Origin: an uncultured Bacteroides sp.
Lineage (GTDB): Bacteria; Bacteroidota; Bacteroidia; Bacteroidales; Bacteroidaceae
Assembly (NCBI GenBank): GCA_934716785.1
Contig: CAKUYM010000017.1
Coordinates: 1-29,849, forward strand
DNA length: 29,849 nt
Reading direction: 5' to 3'
The stretch's first letter is position 1; each line of letters begins with the position of its first letter. Both the position numbers and the translations under genes were made by a program. Positions 25,156 through 29,849 of this stretch are shown in pieces. The notes under the pieces are model-generated. The model was not told the DNA's origin. It made no database searches and saw only the letters and a program-made list of their open reading frames with translations.

Positions 25156-26151
25156 ATGAACATACGTTATTTCTTACAACTCAAAAAAGGGATGAAGAAA
25201 GGTCTCTTCTTTATCAGAAACTTCAGCCGCTATTTTCTGCCGGACAGCCTGTATCGTCGCCAACTGGCACAAATGCTTGGCAATACGTCCGCCATCGACA
25301 AGAAAGCGGTTGAAGAACGGGTAGCCTATTACAACCGTCTGCCGGAAAGACAGGGATATGACCTTTCACAATGGACCGCTGTCGCAGACTTCCGGTATCC
25401 TTTCAGGAAGAAAGAAAAATTCTCTACCTACTTTTTTGATTTGCATCGATATACACGCTACTTCAACCCGCAATACCGGTTTGCTTACCTATTTGGTGAC
25501 GTCACCAAGGAAACGGAGATTCCGGCATTCGTCAAAAGTCGCCCGATTACAGACAGCTGTTCCAACTCCGTATTGTTAAAATTGAACCAAGTACGCCACT
25601 TCGTATTCGTGAAAGACCATAAATCTTTCCGCGAGAAGAAGAATATGATTGTCAGCCGCAATGTCGTCAGACAACCACATCGCAAACGCTTTTTGGAACT
25701 TTACTGTCAACATCCGATGTGCAACATCGGACAGATCAATCGGGACACGGATAACGGACATCCGGAGTGGGTGAAAGAGTATCTCACCATTCCGCAGCAA
25801 CTGGAATATAAGTTTGTATGCTGTATCGAAGGGAATGATGTGGGCACCAATCTGAAATGGGTGATGGCTTCCAACTCTCTTGCCGTCATGCCACGCCCCA
25901 CTTACGAAACGTGGTTTATGGAAGGACGACTGATAGCGAACTATCATTATGTAGAAATCAAGGCCGACTATTCCGACCTTATCGAGAAAATGGAATACTA
26001 TATCCGACATCCGGAAGAGGCGGAACGCATCATCGAACATGCCCATGAATATATCCGACAATTCATGAATGCCCGACAAGAGACCATAATTTCATTAGCC
26101 GTCATGCAGAGATATTTCTATCAAACCAAGCAAACAAACCGTAAAGCATAG
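25156..26151 (+). CDS. Glycosyltransferase family 90-like protein
   Basis: The 331-residue protein resembles GT90 (CAP10/LPS-type) transferases. It has an N-terminal basic segment and a middle region with KSRPITDSCSNSVLLKLNQVRHF. The core block LEYKFVCCIEGNDVGTNLKWVMASNSLAVMP and FMEGRLIANYHYVEIKADYSDL follow. GT90 members in bacteria act in LPS or capsule assembly, often as xylosyl- or glucosyl-transferases. The sugar is not predictable here. It starts 9 nt after the GT4 gene. Confidence 0.85.
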   Translation: MNIRYFLQLKKGMKKGLFFIRNFSRYFLPDSLYRRQLAQMLGNTSAIDKKAVEERVAYYNRLPERQGYDLSQWTAVADFRYPFRKKEKFSTYFFDLHRYTRYFNPQYRFAYLFGDVTKETEIPAFVKSRPITDSCSNSVLLKLNQVRHFVFVKDHKSFREKKNMIVSRNVVRQPHRKRFLELYCQHPMCNIGQINRDTDNGHPEWVKEYLTIPQQLEYKFVCCIEGNDVGTNLKWVMASNSLAVMPRPTYETWFMEGRLIANYHYVEIKADYSDLIEKMEYYIRHPEEAERIIEHAHEYIRQFMNARQETIISLAVMQRYFYQTKQTNRKA

Positions 26152-26162
26152 CCACACACTGT

Positions 26163-27212
26163 ATGAAAAAGAAGAAAACTATTCTCGTTATCCGTACATC
26201 GGCGTTGGGTGATGTGGCCATGTGTATTCCGGTTATTTATTCTTTGGCCAAGTGTTATCCCGACCTCGATATAAAAGTGTTGACACAACCGTTCTTCGCC
26301 CGGCTGTTTGTCAATGCTCCCGACAATATATCCTTTATTTTGGCAGACTGGCGGGGAAAACACAAAGGAATAAGAGGACTCTACCGGTTGCTCAAAGAAC
26401 TGTTGAGATTCCGTATCGATTGTGTAGCCGACCTGCACAACGTATTGCGTTCGTGGTTGGTAGATGTCTGTTTTCTGCTGAAAGGAATCCCTGTATGTAT
26501 CGTAGACAAAGAACGGCGCAAGCGCAAAGAATTGTTATGCTCTGAAAACAGAGGAACAAAACAACGGAGCTATATCCAACGTTATGCGGACGTATTCGGC
26601 AAATTGCAACTACCCGTTGTTCCGGAATTCACATCGCTTTGGTCTCTCGAAGAGCTGAACGGCATGCACCTCCCTATCCCACAGCCGGATGACGGTAAGT
26701 GCCTCATCGGAATTGCTCCTTTTGCCCGTTACCGGACCAAGACTTATCCTCTTCCACTGATGGAAGAAGTGGTCGGTCACTTGAATGACAAAGGGTATCA
26801 TCTATTCCTGTTCGGTTCGCAAGGCAAAGAAGAGAAAGTATTGAAAGCATGGGAACAGAAATACAAATCCTGCATAGCGCTTCCCGGCCTGCTGACTATT
26901 CGGGAAGAATTATTGCTTATGGGACACCTGAATGTAATGTTGACAATGGACTCCGCCAATATGCACTTGGCTTCGCTCACAGGCACGCCTGTAGTATCCC
27001 TTTGGGGAAGCACCACGCCCGCTTGCGGATTCCTCGGTTGGAGGCAGAGCGAAGAAAATGCTCTCTGCCTGCATCTGCCTTGCCAGCCTTGCTCTATCAG
27101 CGGAAGAAAGCAGTGTCCTTTACAGCATTTCTCCTGCATGATGTCCATCTCTCCGGAAGAAGTCTGTAAATTAATAGAGTCAAACCTACCGTCTAAAAAC
27201 GAATGTATATGA
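26163..27212 (+). CDS. Glycosyltransferase family 9 (heptosyltransferase-like)
   Basis: The 349-residue protein starts with ILVIRTSALGDVAMCIPVI, the hallmark GT9 N-terminus. A central KCLIGIAPFARYRTKTYPL block and the C-terminal MDSANMHLASLTGTPVVSLWGSTTP signature follow. The family includes ADP-heptose:LPS heptosyltransferases; in Bacteroides, other donor sugars are possible. A Cys-rich stretch near the end (LCLHLPCQPCSISGRKQCPL) is common in GT9 proteins of this group. It overlaps the next gene by 10 nt. Confidence 0.92.
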   Translation: MKKKKTILVIRTSALGDVAMCIPVIYSLAKCYPDLDIKVLTQPFFARLFVNAPDNISFILADWRGKHKGIRGLYRLLKELLRFRIDCVADLHNVLRSWLVDVCFLLKGIPVCIVDKERRKRKELLCSENRGTKQRSYIQRYADVFGKLQLPVVPEFTSLWSLEELNGMHLPIPQPDDGKCLIGIAPFARYRTKTYPLPLMEEVVGHLNDKGYHLFLFGSQGKEEKVLKAWEQKYKSCIALPGLLTIREELLLMGHLNVMLTMDSANMHLASLTGTPVVSLWGSTTPACGFLGWRQSEENALCLHLPCQPCSISGRKQCPLQHFSCMMSISPEEVCKLIESNLPSKNECI

Positions 27213-29029
27213 TAAAAAGAACTGTTATTTATATTGCAATGCATTATTTGCTGTGCCTTTGCATCTTCTTATGTATTCAGAAGCCGCTATTCCTACTATT
27301 CAACTGGAATCACGGTGCTGCCGGATGTACATTTCATAACCTTGCAGCCATATATTATCATGGTTTCGCGCTGGATGCCGCCACTGCCGGTTACCTGACC
27401 GCTTTTCCATGGCTTGTTCTACTGATTTACAATATATTTCCGGCATTCAGCCCTCGCCGCATAATCATCGCATATGATATATGTATAGCCTTATTGCTTT
27501 CCGTCATCACATTGGCCGATGCAAGCCTTTATGAATTTTGGGAGTTCAAACTGGATTCAACCGTATTTTTCTATCTCAATGATCCGAAAAATGCATTCGC
27601 CAGTGTATCCGGTTGGTATATTTCGGTCAGAGTTATCGCCATCATACTGTTGGCAGCCATACTCTATTTTGTTCTGACTCTTCCTGCAAATAAAATAAAA
27701 TTCCAACCTGTCGCCCATTCAAGAAAGATACCGGCATTATTGTTCATGCTGCTTGCAGGCGGCTGCCTGTTCGGCATCATACGTGGAGTGCGCATCTGGC
27801 CCAACACACCAGGAAGAGCTTTCTACTCAAAGACGGCATTTCATAATCATGCCGCCTTAAACCCGCTTTTCAATATAGCTTATACCTCAATGCAAACAGA
27901 GAAGTTTGATGAACAGTTTAAGTTCTTCTCTCAAGAGAAATGTGAACGGATATATGCACCGCTATTTCCACTTCAAGGAAAGACCAAGCATCTTTTAAAA
28001 ACGACACGGCCAAATATCCTTGTCATCGTATTAGAAGGTTTCGGTGCCTGTTTTATTGAGGAATTGGGCGGGCTGAAGGAAGTTGGTCCCAATATCAGCA
28101 GAATTAGTAGGGAAAGTATAAACTTTGCCCACTGTTATTGTAGCAGTTTCCGTACGGACAGAGGAATCGTGGCAGCCCTCAGCGGATATTTGGGGCAGCC
28201 CACTACCAGCATCATGCGTTATTCACACAAAATACAATCGCTTCCCGGATTGCCCAAAACTTTGAAGAAGTACGGATATAAGACCGAAGTACTATATGCC
28301 AGCGACATGACATTCTTTAATATGTCCGACTATTTCATTGCAGCCGGACACGATAAGTTAATCAGCCAAGATGATTTTCCACGTTCAATGCGCACTGCCA
28401 AATGGGGAGTGCCTGACCACGAAGCTTTCAACCGGCTTTATCAAGACATACAACAAAAACAGCAGCAGCCGGAAGAACCATGGTACACCACATTCCTCAC
28501 GATCAGCTCACATACGCCATTTGACGTGCCTTACCACAAGCTGAATGACGAGAAACTTAACGCATTTGCCTATACGGACAGTTGCCTCAATGATTTCATG
28601 GAACGGATAAAAAAGACTCCGGCATGGGATAACCTGCTGATCGTATGTACGGCAGACCACGGTTTCAACCATCGGGAAATAACATCACCGGATTTTCCAC
28701 ACATCCCGATGCTACTGACTGGCGGAGCTATCAAAGAGCCGTCACGTATAGATGTACTCATGAGCCAGACCGACTTACCGGCAACCATATTAGGCCAACT
28801 GGATATCCCTCATGAAGAATTTATATTCAGCCGAGATGTCCTCGCCGATACTTATACCTATCCTTTCGCATTCAATACGTTCAATAACGGGTTCAATTTC
28901 AGAGATTCGACCGGATGTACCGTATATGACAATGTAGCGAACAAGGCACTGACGGAACCTGATGAGCGCAGAGAGGAAACGGGAAAAGCTATTCTGCAAA
29001 CCCTTTATAAAGACTTAAACCAAAGATAA
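27203..29029 (+). CDS. LTA-synthase-like membrane phosphotransferase (alkaline phosphatase superfamily)
   Basis: The 608-residue protein has about five N-terminal membrane helices (about 8-210) and a periplasmic sulfatase-fold domain. Predicted metal and catalytic residues are E278 in VLEGFG, the nucleophile T318 in FRTDRG, and D485/H486 in TADHG. The family (LtaS, phosphoglycerol or phosphoethanolamine transferases) moves a phospholipid headgroup onto a glycan. In this operon it probably decorates the lipooligosaccharide in the periplasm. It could start at 27203 or at the ATG two codons on (27209). It is followed by a second family member with a 1-nt overlap. Confidence 0.9.
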   Translation: MYMIKRTVIYIAMHYLLCLCIFLCIQKPLFLLFNWNHGAAGCTFHNLAAIYYHGFALDAATAGYLTAFPWLVLLIYNIFPAFSPRRIIIAYDICIALLLSVITLADASLYEFWEFKLDSTVFFYLNDPKNAFASVSGWYISVRVIAIILLAAILYFVLTLPANKIKFQPVAHSRKIPALLFMLLAGGCLFGIIRGVRIWPNTPGRAFYSKTAFHNHAALNPLFNIAYTSMQTEKFDEQFKFFSQEKCERIYAPLFPLQGKTKHLLKTTRPNILVIVLEGFGACFIEELGGLKEVGPNISRISRESINFAHCYCSSFRTDRGIVAALSGYLGQPTTSIMRYSHKIQSLPGLPKTLKKYGYKTEVLYASDMTFFNMSDYFIAAGHDKLISQDDFPRSMRTAKWGVPDHEAFNRLYQDIQQKQQQPEEPWYTTFLTISSHTPFDVPYHKLNDEKLNAFAYTDSCLNDFMERIKKTPAWDNLLIVCTADHGFNHREITSPDFPHIPMLLTGGAIKEPSRIDVLMSQTDLPATILGQLDIPHEEFIFSRDVLADTYTYPFAFNTFNNGFNFRDSTGCTVYDNVANKALTEPDERREETGKAILQTLYKDLNQR

Positions 29030-29849
29030 TGACAAGAAATAAAATCAACAACTCTTTTTTTCGCCAGACACCTTGGTGCGTGATTGGCAATTTAGCCTGC
29101 GTGTATATCTGCTATATGGTTTGCCGGCTTGCTTTTCTATTTGTAAACTGGGAACTGTATAAGGGAAATCTCACCTACCACTCACTTGGCGAAATACTTT
29201 ACGGTGGATGGATATTCGATAACTCCGCCATATTCTATACCAACAGTCTCTACCTTTTACTGGTCTTACTACCGCTGCACTACAAAGAAAGAGGAGCTGT
29301 CAGGATAATCACCAAATGGTGGTTCCTGTTCAGCAACTCACTGTGCATCGTCATGAACTTGATGGATGCCGTTTATTTTTCTTATACTCAGCATCGTTCC
29401 ACCGCCATTGTGTTCGATGAATTCAAGAACGAAAGCAACCTATTCACAATATTCGGCATAGAGGTGGTAAAGCATTGGTATCTGGTACTTCTTGCCATAC
29501 TATTAATCGTATTCCTCGCAAAGCTATACTGTGATACCCGAAACATAGAAAAGAACAAGCCATTATGGAAGTACTATATACGCCAAAGCATATCGCTTTT
29601 GGTGCTCGTCCCTGTAGCGATTGCCTGTATGCGGGGTACTTTCTTCAACACTGCCACCCGTCCTATCAGCATAAGCAACGCACTCCAGTACGTGAATCGT
29701 CCGGTAGAAACGGGCATCGTGCTCAACACTCCGTTTGCCTTGCTGCGTACGTTCAACAAGAAGAATGTCCGGATTCCCCGCTATTTCACCAATCCTATGG
29801 AACTGGACAGTTTGTATTCGCCTGTTCATCAACCGGCAGATAGCACGAT
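29029..29849 (+). CDS. Second LTA-synthase-like membrane phosphotransferase, partial
   Basis: An open frame starts at the ATG in TAATG (29029-29031), overlapping the previous stop by 1 nt, and stays open to the window edge (at least 273 residues). The visible part is the N-terminal membrane region: hydrophobic segments near 18-40, 68-83, 97-113, 150-166 and 187-203. It includes the phrase LMDAVYFSYTQHRSTAIVFDEF, which recalls LtaS-like proteins. The catalytic domain lies outside the window, so the family call rests on this region and on its neighbour. Confidence 0.8.
   Translation, partial: MTRNKINNSFFRQTPWCVIGNLACVYICYMVCRLAFLFVNWELYKGNLTYHSLGEILYGGWIFDNSAIFYTNSLYLLLVLLPLHYKERGAVRIITKWWFLFSNSLCIVMNLMDAVYFSYTQHRSTAIVFDEFKNESNLFTIFGIEVVKHWYLVLLAILLIVFLAKLYCDTRNIEKNKPLWKYYIRQSISLLVLVPVAIACMRGTFFNTATRPISISNALQYVNRPVETGIVLNTPFALLRTFNKKNVRIPRYFTNPMELDSLYSPVHQPADST

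Overview
This window looks like chromosomal DNA from Bacteroides or a close relative in the Bacteroidales. It carries a SusC/SusD pair, a one-protein hybrid two-component system and many SPII lipoproteins. It also has promoter boxes matching the Bacteroides -7 consensus TAnnTTTG. No tRNA, rRNA, insertion sequence or CRISPR array was seen.

Region 1 (2-850, minus strand) is a decayed Abi_2-family (AbiD/AbiF-like) gene. It has an in-frame stop near its start and an internal out-of-frame deletion at its probable HEPN motif. In front of it is a hairpin with a complete promoter, which may be the remnant of an abiF-type non-coding RNA.

Region 2 (914-18189, minus strand) is a polysaccharide utilization locus. 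In transcription order it has a GH88 unsaturated glucuronyl hydrolase lipoprotein, a hybrid two-component regulator, a heparinase II/III-like polysaccharide lyase, a DUF3575 outer-membrane protein, two related surface lipoproteins (DUF6562-like), a SusC transporter and a SusD binding lipoprotein. A lyase that makes unsaturated uronic ends plus a GH88 that removes them points to a uronate-containing substrate of glycosaminoglycan type. No sulfatase lies in the window, so an unsulfated polymer is possible. The regulatory DNA is unusual: a 22-bp array of four palindromic sites lies between regulator and lyase, and a 9-mer is shared upstream of the lyase and GH88 genes.

Region 3 (18339-20991) holds an AAA-ATPase/PD-(D/E)XK protein (minus) and a small HTH protein (plus). 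Between them is a large imperfect inverted repeat centred on a perfect hairpin.

Region 4 (21093-29849, plus strand) is a compact lipooligosaccharide operon. It encodes a Kdo transferase (waaA), an LpxL-like acyltransferase, a CMP-Kdo synthetase (kdsB), GT4, GT90 and GT9 glycosyltransferases, and two consecutive LTA-synthase-like membrane phosphotransferases. The second of these runs off the window. Genes overlap or sit a few bases apart, as expected for one transcript that builds and decorates the lipid A inner core.
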